Positions 1-8,126 of a DNA stretch of 33,015 bases are shown here, one piece after another; the stretch's first letter is position 1, and every line of letters starts with the position of its first letter. The DNA comes from Alphaproteobacteria bacterium (lineage in GTDB: Bacteria > Pseudomonadota > Alphaproteobacteria > Paracaedibacterales > CAIULA01), in the NCBI GenBank assembly GCA_019749935.1, contig JAIEPD010000034.1, positions 1 through 33,015 of the forward strand. Reading direction: 5' to 3'. Below the pieces are notes generated by a model. The model saw nothing but the letters and a program-made list of their open reading frames with translations. It ran no database searches and was not told where the DNA came from. The translations under genes were made by a program, and so were the position numbers.

Positions 1-67
1 ACCTATACATCTCATCCAAATCATCTCGATAGTGATCATAGTCTTCTGGTTTAATAAGGTGCAGCAT
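1..67 (-). CDS. Partial LuxI-like acyl-homoserine-lactone synthase (N-terminus only)
   Basis: An ATG at 67 on the minus strand opens a reading frame that runs off the left edge, giving 22 residues beginning MLHLIKPEDYDHY and ending LDEMYR. This opening resembles the N-terminus of the autoinducer-synthase (LuxI/TraI) branch of the GNAT fold, where a short first strand is followed by an L-D-E-M-[FY]-R-L-R segment. Family members make acyl-homoserine lactones or other N-acyl amino acids from acyl-ACP. The catalytic part lies outside the window, so activity cannot be judged. No good Shine-Dalgarno precedes the ATG. It could be another GNAT acetyltransferase. Confidence 0.45.
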   Translation of the reverse strand, partial: MLHLIKPEDYDHYRDDLDEMYR

Positions 68-227
68 GAAAATTCTCAGTAATAAATTTTTGTTAACTTA
101 AGATCTATACAATTTTATGAATTTAATCTTAGATATATAATCGATCTAGTATTGTAACTGCAAGATATACTCTGAATATATTTAATGCAACACTATTTTT
201 TGACTTGGGGTCGTAGTTCAATGAAAA

Positions 228-716
228 TTATGAATTTCTGAGTCTTCTAAGATGGATATACAAAGCGCCCTCTCCACCGTGTTTAGGGGCAGCATATGTA
301 TAACCAATAATCCAAGTAGGATTTTGTTCAAGCCAAGTGGGAGTGAATTCTTTTAAAATTCCTTGACCACCTTTTCCAGTTATAACCAGCACCCATCTGC
401 GTCCACGGGCGTGGTTCATAACGATGAATTTTTCTAAAGCATGAATAGCTCGCTCGACTGTGTAGCCATGTAAATCCAAAGTTGCTTCAATGGAAAGATC
501 TTTTATGTCTCTTGAGGTAAGTTTGTTCACCTTTAAACCCTCATGAGGTTTTTTTTGATCTGAAAAAACCCAAGAAGGGTCGATACCTCCTCCCTTCACT
601 TTGGGGGGGCTGTGCGGACTTGGTTTTACAATCTTATTAGATGGTAAGGGAGATATGGCCTCTGTTATATTTTTCCATAAGTTTTTTTCTTCATCGGAGA
701 GGGTTCGTTTTGCCAT
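228..716 (-). CDS. Smr-domain protein
   Basis: The C-terminal half is a Smr (small MutS-related) domain. It has LDLHGYT near residues 80-86, the V-L-V-I-T-G-K-G-G strand-turn near 110-118, and a closing H-G-G-E-G-A-L-Y-I-H-L segment. Stand-alone Smr domains bind or nick branched or single-stranded nucleic acid; the exact role of the alphaproteobacterial member is not settled. The first ~70 residues are low-complexity and Pro/Lys-rich. A TTG at 719 and an ATG at 716 are both possible starts; the ATG is preferred. The gene begins 12 bases after the mltA stop and is probably cotranscribed with tim44 and mltA, an arrangement common in alphaproteobacteria. Confidence 0.88.
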   Translation of the reverse strand: MAKRTLSDEEKNLWKNITEAISPLPSNKIVKPSPHSPPKVKGGGIDPSWVFSDQKKPHEGLKVNKLTSRDIKDLSIEATLDLHGYTVERAIHALEKFIVMNHARGRRWVLVITGKGGQGILKEFTPTWLEQNPTWIIGYTYAAPKHGGEGALYIHLRRLRNS

Positions 717-728
717 CAAGTTCTTGAT

Positions 729-1835
729 TCAATCCTGTGGTTCAAGGTTTTTAGGCAATAAAGCGTAGTATTCTCCATCACTATTCATTTTGCCTGCATA
801 TTCGGCTGATCGTCCACCAAAGCCCCAGAAATAATCTCCTCTAAGCCCGCCTTTGATTGCGCCGCCAGTATCTTGGGCAATCATAAGGTGTTGCAAATGC
901 CCTTGATCTTTATTAGGGTGGTTCAGGTTTACCCATATTGGCGTGCCAAGAGAGATAAATTTCGGATCGACAGCCAGGCTGCGTGTTGGCGTTAGCGGAA
1001 CCCCTTGAGATCCAATGGGGTTTTCTTCATTCAAGATGCGAAAGAATACATAAGATTCATTTTCATTCATAACAACATCTGCTTCTTTGGGATGGGTGAG
1101 CAGCCAATCTCGAATGCCTTGCATCGATGCTTCTTGTAATTTTAAGGCGCCCATTCCAACGAGGGTTTTGCCAATAGGATGATAACGATGTTTGTTTGTG
1201 CCTGCATATCCAAGACGAAGCATTTTACCGTCATCAAGGAATACTCTGCCTGAGCCTTGAATCTGTAAGAAAAAGGCGTCAATGGCATCGTCAACCCAAA
1301 CAAGCTCAAGCCCTTTGCCATTCAGTTTCCCTTCTACAATGTCTTTGCGGGAAATATTGGTATTTACAGTACCTTCTTTAGGTAATTTGTATAAAGGGGT
1401 TTGATAAGGACCATAGCGGCGCGTCGATCCTTTTAAAAGAGGTTCATAGTATCCTGTAAATTTGCCGTTGCTGCTTCCATTTAAACTGAGTTTGTAAGGT
1501 GTTAGATAAGTTGATAAAAGAGCTCTCCATTCTACTTCATCATTCTTTTTTGAAGAGACACAGAAACTTTTCACAGCATTGCAGAAAGGATGCCAATCTA
1601 AGGCATAACCTGGATTTCCATCAGGACGTGTTCTGTAGATTTTATTGGGGTCTTCTTTTAAAATGACTTCACAAGACCGTTGTATGGCTGGCAAAACATC
1701 AAGAGTTTTATCCTCATTCCATCCTGGTAATGCTGTAAAATGCGAGGGCGAATATTCTAAATGAGGTTGATTAATGGGAGATTGGCACGCTGACAAAACT
1801 ACACCTCCAAAAAGACAAATAAGTCGAATAAACAT
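729..1835 (-). CDS. mltA: Membrane-bound lytic murein transglycosylase A
   Basis: MltA cleaves the MurNAc-GlcNAc glycosidic bond of peptidoglycan, leaving 1,6-anhydro ends. The MltA domain is recognised by F-T-G-Y-Y-E-P and Y-G-P-Y-Q-T-P-L-Y. It is followed by the C-terminal 3D domain with V-D-P-K-F-I-S-L-G-T-P and A-Q-D-T-G-G-A-I-K-G, which carries the catalytic aspartate, then D-Y-F-W-G-F-G. The frame is open up to 1889, but the ATG at 1835 gives an ideal lipoprotein leader (short charged end, hydrophobic stretch, lipobox L-S-A-C with Cys at residue 17), whereas the longer start would place 18 extra residues before it and overlap tim44. The product is 368 residues and should be lipid-anchored in the periplasm. 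Confidence 0.93.
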   Translation of the reverse strand: MFIRLICLFGGVVLSACQSPINQPHLEYSPSHFTALPGWNEDKTLDVLPAIQRSCEVILKEDPNKIYRTRPDGNPGYALDWHPFCNAVKSFCVSSKKNDEVEWRALLSTYLTPYKLSLNGSSNGKFTGYYEPLLKGSTRRYGPYQTPLYKLPKEGTVNTNISRKDIVEGKLNGKGLELVWVDDAIDAFFLQIQGSGRVFLDDGKMLRLGYAGTNKHRYHPIGKTLVGMGALKLQEASMQGIRDWLLTHPKEADVVMNENESYVFFRILNEENPIGSQGVPLTPTRSLAVDPKFISLGTPIWVNLNHPNKDQGHLQHLMIAQDTGGAIKGGLRGDYFWGFGGRSAEYAGKMNSDGEYYALLPKNLEPQD

Positions 1836-1852
1836 GTAAAAATTCAAACTTT

Positions 1853-2506
1853 TTATGAGTTTTCGCTGCGTGTTCGAATCAAAAGCCAAATAGGGCTTTC
1901 TGATCCAAAAAACCGTTCAAAGGTCCATATATCACGCATTGGAATCTGAAGGCGTGATGGGTTGTCAAAGCTTTGATTTTCTTGGTTGATAGTTGCAACC
2001 ATTTGTTGACTGACAAAGCGGACTGTAATTTGTGCACGATCATCTAATATATCTATGTTCAAGATTTCTGCGTGCAGATCTTCTATTTCTGTTTCCTGAC
2101 GTAAATTCTTTTTTTCTCGTTCTTCAATGGCGGTTGCAAACTGCTCATAGACAGAAGAGCTTAATAGTTTTTTTAAAGTCATGTGATTTGCTTCAGTAAA
2201 CGCCTTAATAACAGAGATAAAAGCCGCTTGAGCGTTTTTCATAAAAATTGACGGGTCAAAACGGTTATCAATTTCCATTAAGCGATTGATCTGACTGGCA
2301 ACAGAAGATGAAAATTCTTCTTGCTCAACTTGTCTTGGAGAATTCGATCTTTTGGGCATGACAATAACATTGCCTTCTTCTTTGTCTTCTGCTTCTTGTT
2401 CTTGGAAAGGATTTACTTTCTTCTCATGCCCTGTTCGAGTACCTAAAACACCCCAAAGTCTAAAGAACAGATAAAGTGCGAGTATGGCAAAAACGATAAC
2501 TTCCAT
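1853..2506 (-). CDS. Tim44/TimA-domain membrane-anchored protein
   Basis: This 217-residue protein has one N-terminal transmembrane helix (about residues 3-20), a charged linker with many Glu/Lys, and a C-terminal Tim44-like domain (about 75-215). That domain is recognised by the pattern F-x-x-x-A-Q-A-A-F near 90-98 and the final strands I-W-T-F-E-R. Mitochondrial Tim44 tethers the import motor to the translocon; the bacterial relatives (TimA) are inner-membrane proteins of uncertain role. The ATG at 2506 has AAGGA just upstream. It leads the tim44-mltA-smr cluster, with the mltA start 17 bases beyond its stop. Confidence 0.85.
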   Translation of the reverse strand: MEVIVFAILALYLFFRLWGVLGTRTGHEKKVNPFQEQEAEDKEEGNVIVMPKRSNSPRQVEQEEFSSSVASQINRLMEIDNRFDPSIFMKNAQAAFISVIKAFTEANHMTLKKLLSSSVYEQFATAIEEREKKNLRQETEIEDLHAEILNIDILDDRAQITVRFVSQQMVATINQENQSFDNPSRLQIPMRDIWTFERFFGSESPIWLLIRTRSENS

Positions 2507-2650
2507 TTAATTCCTTGATGTCCGAAAGAAACAATACGCCTATATCATAGCGAGATTATTACTTTTTCGAAAGAAAATCCTATTTTTAATCTTGCGATGA
2601 TGGGAATAGTGTTGTGTCATAGAGGTAACAGAACCATTTTTGGCTTTTTG

Positions 2651-3856
2651 ATGATGACAATATTAGCGAATAACCGTCAGGAAATTGATAGAAAAAATCT
2701 TTCTGAGCCTTTGCTTAGCGAAAATGGTGTGGGAGTTTACTTAAGATATGAGCCTTTATACGACCAAATAAGAGATGCGCGAAAAGAAGATGACGGTACC
2801 TTATCCCAAGGGATTTGGAAAACGGAAATAAAAAAAGCTGATTGGGGGCTTGTTGAAAGTTTATGTGCTGAAGCTCTCCAAAATCAATCAAAAGACATAC
2901 AAATTGCAGGTTGGCTTTGTGAATCATGGGTGGTTCTTGATGGGCTTTTAGGGGCAATTAATGGTTTTGAGCTCATTTATGAGCTTTTAAATAAATTTTG
3001 GCATGCTATTTATCCAGTGCCGGATGGAGATGATCTTGAACACAGGCTTAGGATTTTTGAATGGCTAAGCGAAACTATGGCTGAGCGAATGATGTTTATC
3101 CCCTTAACAAATTCTCAGTTTGATACATCTCCATTTACTCTCGCTGACTGGGCTGCTGCTGTTAACCTTGAGACAATTGCTAAACGTTCTCCCGAAGGTA
3201 AATCCCTTTTAGCCGAGGCTGAGGCAAGTGGTAAAGCAACTTTGACTAAGTATCGTAAAAGCCTGAATTTGACAAGTATTGATTACTTAAGAACGACTTG
3301 TATGCAAGCGGAAGCAGCAAGCCAATCTCTTGAAAAATTGAGAACTTTCCTTGAGGGCCATTGTGGAGCCCAAACTCCTAACTTTCTAAGGGCTCGAAAT
3401 TGCTTAGAAGATATTTTACGGATTTGTAAAACGTCCCTTGAGAAAAGAGAGACTCAAATCGTTGAAAATGAGAATAAGGCTACTTTTGTTGATCAATCCG
3501 CTAAAGATGGAGAATCGGGGGCTGCTCTTGACTTTTTAAAAGAGGAAGGAGGGGAAGGTGGTGCTTTTGGATCATCTTCTGATGATACGGTTGTTATCTC
3601 CGAACGCTCTCACGCCTATAAGGCTCTTAAAGATATTTCTGGGTTTCTAAAAGATCTTGATCCTCATAGTCCAACACCCTATTTGGTAGAACTGGTAGCT
3701 ACTTGGGAAGGAAAAACTCTTATACAAATTTTGATTGAGATTGAGCAGGGAACAAACGAAGCACATCGTATCTTAAAACTCATAGCAAATATTGCAAATA
3801 CAGGAACACCTGCGGCTCCTTCGCCTCCTGCACAAAACCCTCTTCCAACGCAATAA
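2651..3856 (+). CDS. tssA: Type VI secretion protein TssA (ImpA family), orphan
   Basis: The N-terminal ImpA domain shows L-R-Y-E-P-L-Y-D near residue 30, then A-D-W-G-L-V-E, S-K-D-I-Q-I-A-G-W-L and F-W-H-A-I-Y-P-V-P-D-G-D-D, all diagnostic of TssA. The C-terminal part has A-Y-K-A-L and D-P-H-S-P-T-P-Y-L-V, the signature that follows the linker in this family. TssA caps or nucleates the T6SS baseplate and sheath. The frame opens at 2597, but the ATG at 2651 gives an N-terminus of family-like length; neither start has a Shine-Dalgarno. The protein ends in a Pro/Ala-rich tail. No other tss gene is in the window, so it is either displaced from its cluster or a remnant. Confidence 0.86.
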   Translation: MMTILANNRQEIDRKNLSEPLLSENGVGVYLRYEPLYDQIRDARKEDDGTLSQGIWKTEIKKADWGLVESLCAEALQNQSKDIQIAGWLCESWVVLDGLLGAINGFELIYELLNKFWHAIYPVPDGDDLEHRLRIFEWLSETMAERMMFIPLTNSQFDTSPFTLADWAAAVNLETIAKRSPEGKSLLAEAEASGKATLTKYRKSLNLTSIDYLRTTCMQAEAASQSLEKLRTFLEGHCGAQTPNFLRARNCLEDILRICKTSLEKRETQIVENENKATFVDQSAKDGESGAALDFLKEEGGEGGAFGSSSDDTVVISERSHAYKALKDISGFLKDLDPHSPTPYLVELVATWEGKTLIQILIEIEQGTNEAHRILKLIANIANTGTPAAPSPPAQNPLPTQ

Positions 3857-4015
3857 AAGATGAATTTTTTTTTAAACTATGCTACTGATGAAGCAGTATA
3901 AATACTCAACTAGGTTTAAATGAGGCAAGCATTCAAAAGTGGGTATATATCCTTGCAAACGGAGTTACAGGTTTCCGAAATGCCCACGACGAGTAAGGGT
4001 ATGGAGAATGATAAA

Positions 4016-4648
4016 ATGAAAAGAAAAATATTAGTTCTTTTTTCTTTCTTGATAACAAGCTTTCTTTGCTGCAACGCTTACGCAGATGTTAAAGAAAATC
4101 CTCAAGATATCAAATCTATTCAAAAGATTGCAAAAAATTTACGTCATAGTCTTGCTATTACTTGGGCTGAGCGTCAAAAGGCAGTTGAGAGAGGGTATGA
4201 AACAAAATTTGACTCCACGTTTGGTGAGGCGCAGATTCTCGTAGATAATCTTTTTATTGAAATAAATAGTTTTCTTGAAACGCAAAATCCTTCGCAGATT
4301 GCTAAGGATAAGGGAGATAATCTTAAACCTGCATCTCCTGAAAAGTTGAATCAAAATGCTTTGAAAGTACTGGCTCAATTTCAAGTGCTCATGGATCATC
4401 TTCAAAGTACACTGCATGAGGTAAAAGCTTTATCTACAGAAGAGTTATCCCTTTATCCTAATCAACAGACAAATAAACGAATCATTGCAAGTGCCGGAAA
4501 ATCTAAACAGAAACGTCGCATGCGCACAGTAAAAGCGAAACGTTTGTTGGATAATGAAAATGCTTTCGCCAAGCCGTCTATTCGTTATCAAATCTCTGGG
4601 ACACAAATTGACATGCCTGATCCTACGGACGAAAGTTTCATTCACTAA
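4016..4648 (+). CDS. Exported protein of unknown function
   Basis: The frame is open from 3920, but the ATG at 4016 has GGAG at 4003-4006, nine bases upstream, and starts directly into a signal peptide. That peptide is MKRK, a hydrophobic core, and a probable cut after N-A-Y-A before Asp. The mature part, about 185 residues, is helical and Lys-rich with a run of basic residues (K-Q-K-R-R near residue 165). No family was recognised. It lies 159 bases after tssA and only three bases before the CNNM transporter gene, so it is probably translated from the same message as the latter. Confidence 0.75.
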   Translation: MKRKILVLFSFLITSFLCCNAYADVKENPQDIKSIQKIAKNLRHSLAITWAERQKAVERGYETKFDSTFGEAQILVDNLFIEINSFLETQNPSQIAKDKGDNLKPASPEKLNQNALKVLAQFQVLMDHLQSTLHEVKALSTEELSLYPNQQTNKRIIASAGKSKQKRRMRTVKAKRLLDNENAFAKPSIRYQISGTQIDMPDPTDESFIH

Positions 4649-4651
4649 ATT

Positions 4652-5923
4652 ATGACTATTATTCTTCTGCTTGTTATTCTCGTCCTTTTGTTTATGGGTG
4701 CTTTCTTCTCTGCCTGCGAGACAGCGATTACTGTTTCATCAAAAGCTAAGTTCCACCATTTGGCCAAAGAAGGTGATAAACGAGCCGTTATCATCAAAGA
4801 TCTTCAGCAAAAATTAGGTCTTGTTATCAGTGTTCTTTTGATGTGTAACACAATGATTAATACAGGCGCTGTTTCGATAGCAACAGCTTTGATGATTAAT
4901 TTAGTGGGGCAAGAAGGGCCCGCTTACGCTTCATTAATCATGGGTCCCCTTATTTTAATTTATGCTGAAGTTATGCCTAAGATGTTGGCCTTATATAGCC
5001 CTGAGCGCCTTTTGTTATCGTCAGCGCATTTTCTGAGTCTAATGTTTAAGCTTTTCCGGCCCTTTAACCAAGTGATTAACGTCTTTGCAAGAAAAACACT
5101 TAGTATCTTTGGGATTAAAACATCGGCTGAAGATGCAGATCATGCATCTATTGACGAGCTTAAAGGGGTGATTGATCTGCATAAAGGCCCCGGACAAGAC
5201 GTGCCTCATGAAAGGGCAATGTTAAAAAGTATTTTGGATTTAGGTTCTGTTCAGGTCGGTGAAATTATGGTTCACCGCAAAAATGTGACGATGCTGAATG
5301 CTGATGAACCTTTGAGCATAATCGTTGATCAAGTATTATCCTGTCCATTTACTCGTCTTCCTTTATGGAAAGGGGACCCGGATAATATTATCGGAATTAT
5401 TAATGCCAAAGCATTGCTTCGGGCAGTGAGATCTCACCCTGGTGATATTGATGATCTTAATATCAAAAATATTGCAAGCAAGCCTTGGTTTGTTCCAGAA
5501 AGCACAGACCTTTTGGATCAATTGCAGGCTTTTCGTCAGCGCCGGGAACATTTTTCTTTGGTTGTGGATGAATATGGCGTTCTAATGGGGATTGTCACTT
5601 TAGAGGATATCTTAGAAGAAATCGTTGGTGATATTGCTGATGAGCACGATATCACAGTAAAGGGTGTAAGGCCGCAGGCAGATGGATCCTATATTGTTGA
5701 TGGCAGTGTGACAATTCGTGACCTTAACCGTCAATTTGATTGGAATTTGCCGGATGAGCCTGCAGCAACTGTTGCAGGGCTTTTGCTATATCAAGTTCGA
5801 ATGATCCCAGAGGTTAGTCAAACTTTTATGTTTTATGGGTTTCGGTTTGAAATCTTAAGAAGACAACGGAATCAAATTACGCTTGTTAAAATCACGCCTT
5901 GTGTAGAAGAGAAATCTCTTTAG
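4652..5923 (+). CDS. CNNM/CorC (HlyC) family membrane transporter
   Basis: This 423-residue protein has the full domain order of the family. An N-terminal DUF21/CNNM transmembrane domain (about 1-150) contains F-F-S-A-C-E-T-A and Y-A-E-V-M-P-K. A CBS pair (about 180-300) includes V-G-E-I-M-V-H-R, F-T-R-L-P-L-W and the end V-D-E-Y-G-V-L-M-G-I-V-T-L-E-D. The transporter-associated CorC_HlyC domain (about 320-420) follows. Family members are linked to magnesium or cobalt export; the older haemolysin name is misleading. The start is three bases after the preceding stop and lacks a clear ribosome binding site, suggesting translational coupling. Confidence 0.92.
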   Translation: MTIILLLVILVLLFMGAFFSACETAITVSSKAKFHHLAKEGDKRAVIIKDLQQKLGLVISVLLMCNTMINTGAVSIATALMINLVGQEGPAYASLIMGPLILIYAEVMPKMLALYSPERLLLSSAHFLSLMFKLFRPFNQVINVFARKTLSIFGIKTSAEDADHASIDELKGVIDLHKGPGQDVPHERAMLKSILDLGSVQVGEIMVHRKNVTMLNADEPLSIIVDQVLSCPFTRLPLWKGDPDNIIGIINAKALLRAVRSHPGDIDDLNIKNIASKPWFVPESTDLLDQLQAFRQRREHFSLVVDEYGVLMGIVTLEDILEEIVGDIADEHDITVKGVRPQADGSYIVDGSVTIRDLNRQFDWNLPDEPAATVAGLLLYQVRMIPEVSQTFMFYGFRFEILRRQRNQITLVKITPCVEEKSL

Positions 5924-5951
5924 ACTTACAAAGAGGTTTTATAAATTTCTC

Positions 5952-6028
5952 TGGCGCACCCGAGAGGATTCGAACCTCTGGCCTTTGCCTCCGGAGGGCA
6001 ACGCTCTATCCAGCTGAGCTACGGGTGC
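5952..6028 (-). tRNA. tRNA-Arg (anticodon CCG)
   Basis: The minus strand folds as a complete 77-base tRNA with encoded CCA. The acceptor arm is GCACCCG paired with CGGGTGC. The D stem is GCTC/GAGC, the anticodon stem TTGCC/GGCAA with loop CTCCGGA (anticodon CCG, reading CGG), and the T arm AGAGG/CCTCT with loop TTCGAAT. Confidence 0.96.
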
Positions 6029-6098
6029 AAACTGTATGTTCTTTATACTTTAGATTAAGCAAGCGTTCTAGTGATTTATGAAAGAGGACAAGCATTAT

Positions 6099-6241
6099 CG
6101 TCATGGCGAGCAACGAAGTTGCGTGGCCATCCAGAAAGAGTCCCTCTAAATAAAACTGCCTCTGGATCACCACGTCGCCTGTGTCTCTTCGTGATAACGA
6201 TGGCACTTGGATAGCCGCGCAACTTTAGGCTCGCTATGACG
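6099..6241. repeat. Composite palindromic repeat of the CGTCATTGCGAG type
   Basis: The left end CGTCATGGCGAGCAACGAAG and the right end, read on the other strand as CGTCATAGCGAGCCTAAAG, are divergent copies of one unit that continues into TTGCGTGGCCATCCAG and TTGCGCGGCTATCCAA. An internal segment, TCTGGATCACCACGTCGCC, is another inverted copy of the CCATCCAG end. The same unit occurs at 12615-12704. Such elements are common non-coding dispersed repeats in intracellular alphaproteobacteria. It lies between tRNA-Arg and a small unknown gene. Confidence 0.75.
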
Positions 6242-6272
6242 GAAAATACATGATCATTTTATGACCATCCAG

Positions 6273-6587
6273 CTATATATTCCGCTTCAAAAGGCTATCA
6301 CGCAGCAATAAGGTAGGTTCAAGTATCCCTTGCTTTAATTTCATTTCAGCTTTAACGGTGTGCATGAATTTCTTTTTAGCCTCAACATTTGGAAAGGCGC
6401 GCGTGTATTGGTTGGACAATACGCGCAGCAAATATACGCTTTCTACTTTTAATGTAGCCTCATCTAAACCGCCCAAAAGGGTTGTATTCGGTGGATTTTT
6501 ATAGGATGTTGCTTTAGGCGTCACAGGAGTTGTTGGCTTTTCTGCAGAAGTTTTACTGCCAAAAAGATCGCCTTGTTCAATTTTCAT
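6273..6587 (-). CDS. Small protein of unknown function
   Basis: The ATG at 6587 is preceded by AAAGGG six bases upstream, which decides it over an upstream in-frame start at 6632. The product is 104 residues: M-K-I-E-Q-G-D-L-F-G, a Pro/Thr/Lys-rich linker to about residue 35, then a helical part with many Leu and Lys. No signal peptide, membrane segment or known domain was seen. Coding status rests on the good ribosome binding site and the sensible composition. Confidence 0.55.
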   Translation of the reverse strand: MKIEQGDLFGSKTSAEKPTTPVTPKATSYKNPPNTTLLGGLDEATLKVESVYLLRVLSNQYTRAFPNVEAKKKFMHTVKAEMKLKQGILEPTLLLRDSLLKRNI

Positions 6588-6686
6588 CAATAGCCCTTTG
6601 GTTAATCGAGACGGGTTCATCACACATATCAAGTGATTCTAAATTGCCACTAAAAGTACAAAGAGGTCAAAGAATATTCGTAGATT

Positions 6687-7290
6687 TTATCCAGCTCTTT
6701 TTTGCAATAAGGCCTGCAGCTTTCCTGACGGCAGGGGTTTTTCAAGTCGACCGTCAAATAATTTCTGAGTTTGCCCTTTAAGATTTATAAATACGGCGCC
6801 AAGGGCTTCTTTATGAATCGAGTACTTAGAGAGCGATGCGTTGTTCTAATTATACGGGTTGCTTCAAATCCGCTTATTGTGGGCATACGGTAGTCCATAA
6901 TTACGTATGACGCTGTGTTGCCTTTATTAAAAAATCGATTGCTTCAACGCCAGAATTTAATAAGTGAACAGTATACCGTAATCTCGTTGCTTGTCTTTCT
7001 AGTATTCTGCGATTGGGTGTTTCATCATCAACCACAAGCACATCACATGTAATTTTTGGCAACAGTGGGGGTTCTGTTGCAAGGCTTTCTTCTTCTAAAC
7101 TCGGATTTACAAAGGATGACTCTTTTGAAGACGCAACTAGTATGAGAGGTTTATGTACGGTTGTGACTTCACCATCATCGCTTAAATTTTGGATGCCTTT
7201 CTTCAAGCAACAACAAGCATTTATGTACGTTGGCAAAAGGATGAGAGTTAAAAATGAAGTCATAGCTTTGATTAATTTTATTTTTTTCAT
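6687..7290 (-). pseudogene. Broken exported response-regulator receiver domain
   Basis: An ATG at 7290, with AAGGT upstream, opens a signal-peptide-like leader (hydrophobic core ending N-A-C-C-C) and a ~60-residue linker. A receiver domain then begins as D-V-L-V-V-D-D-E-T-P-N-R-R-I-L. The frame stops at 6901, but the domain continues in a shifted frame as V-I-M-D-Y-R-M-P-T-I-S-G-F-E-A-T-R-I-I-R, which holds the phosphoacceptor Asp. It continues in a third segment as D-G-R-L-E-K-P-L-P-S-G-K-L-Q, with the conserved Lys-Pro, ending at 6687. At least two frameshifts or deletions are needed to join them. A leader before a receiver is unusual, since receivers are normally cytoplasmic. Confidence 0.72.
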
Positions 7291-7625
7291 CACAACTACC
7301 TTGTTTTTATTCCTGATCAATAGTCTCTTCAGGTGCTTTTGATGTGAATTTTCACGGGCTACTGTACCTCCAGTAAATCTTCTTTAAAAATGGAAATTTC
7401 TTCTTTAAATCTCGAATCGTATTTAACCTAATAATCCTCACTCCTCTCCTACACTTAATCTTTGGTGAATATTAGTATTGGAGTGCGATCTTTATGTGGG
7501 CGTCACATCTCTGAGCTTACGTTCGGGGTTTTCTGCGTTAAGGTAAAATACAAAATAGTCAATTTATGTAAGCTCAATATATAGCCTTACGTATTTATTT
7601 ATTTTGTATTAAATATAACGTTTTT
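7291..7625. other. Gene-free stretch between ruvC and the receiver pseudogene
   Basis: There is no convincing coding frame here. It holds an imperfect palindrome at 7547-7610 (described separately) and a short inverted pair GAGCTTAC (7513-7520) / GTAAGCTC (7568-7575). The part next to ruvC is very AT-rich. Confidence 0.5.
7547..7610. repeat. AT-rich imperfect palindrome downstream of ruvC
   Basis: The ends AATACAAAAT (7547-7556) and ATTTTGTATT (7601-7610) are perfect 10-base inverted copies. Part of the interior also pairs (ATGTAAG against CTTACGT). It begins 15 bases beyond the ruvC stop on the minus strand and could act as a weak transcription stop or be a small dispersed palindrome. Confidence 0.45.
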
Positions 7626-8123
7626 TTATTTAAAAAAGTTAATTTTTCGGTGATGCGTATGACAAATAGCAACCGCTAAGGCATCGGCTGCATCAGCTCT
7701 TATGCCTGTAGATGATAAGGTGGGAAGAAGCATTTTAACCATCATTAAAACCTGATCCTTGTCTGCATGCCCAACACCAACGACTGATTTTTTGACCTTA
7801 TTCGCTGAATACTCAAATACACTCAAACCAAGGGCAGCTGGCGCTAACAGTACAACACCTCTGGCCATCCCAAGTTTTAGGGTTGAGGTTGGGTTTTTGT
7901 TTACAAAAGTTTCTTCAACTGCCGCTTCATCTGGGGAATAACTTTGAATGACCTTAGTAAGCTCTTGATACAAATAACTTAACCTCATGGCCAATTCAAG
8001 ATCAGTTGGCGCATCAATCACACCGCTAGCAATGGGGGTCAGAGAGTTGCCTTTTGTCTCAACAATTCCCCATCCTGTATGACGAAGGCCCGGATCTAGT
8101 CCAATGATGCGAACCTTCTCCAC
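7626..8123 (-). CDS. ruvC: Crossover junction endodeoxyribonuclease RuvC
   Basis: RuvC is the dimeric resolvase that cuts Holliday junctions after RuvAB branch migration. All four acidic active-site positions are visible: D10 in G-L-D-P-G, E70 in A-A-V-E-E-T-F, and D144 and D147 in R-A-D-A-A-D-A-L-A. The protein is 165 residues, normal for the family. The start is GTG at 8123, three bases after the aspS stop codon, so it is probably translated from the aspS message. Confidence 0.97.
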   Translation of the reverse strand: MEKVRIIGLDPGLRHTGWGIVETKGNSLTPIASGVIDAPTDLELAMRLSYLYQELTKVIQSYSPDEAAVEETFVNKNPTSTLKLGMARGVVLLAPAALGLSVFEYSANKVKKSVVGVGHADKDQVLMMVKMLLPTLSSTGIRADAADALAVAICHTHHRKINFFK

Positions 8124-8126
8124 GTT

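Noticed and set aside
5899-6081. 60-codon plus-strand open frame over the end of the transporter gene
   Set aside because: It runs through the complete tRNA-Arg on the other strand and has no ribosome binding site; a chance frame.
6099-6241. Possible CRISPR array or tRNA-linked integration site
   Set aside because: Repeat units are palindromic and diverged, without regular spacers; no integrase and no duplicated tRNA 3' end were seen.
6530-6781. 83-codon plus-strand open frame
   Set aside because: It overlaps the minus-strand small gene and the receiver pseudogene, both of which have better support.
7013-7342. 109-codon plus-strand open frame
   Set aside because: It is the antisense of the receiver pseudogene, whose motifs are clear on the minus strand.
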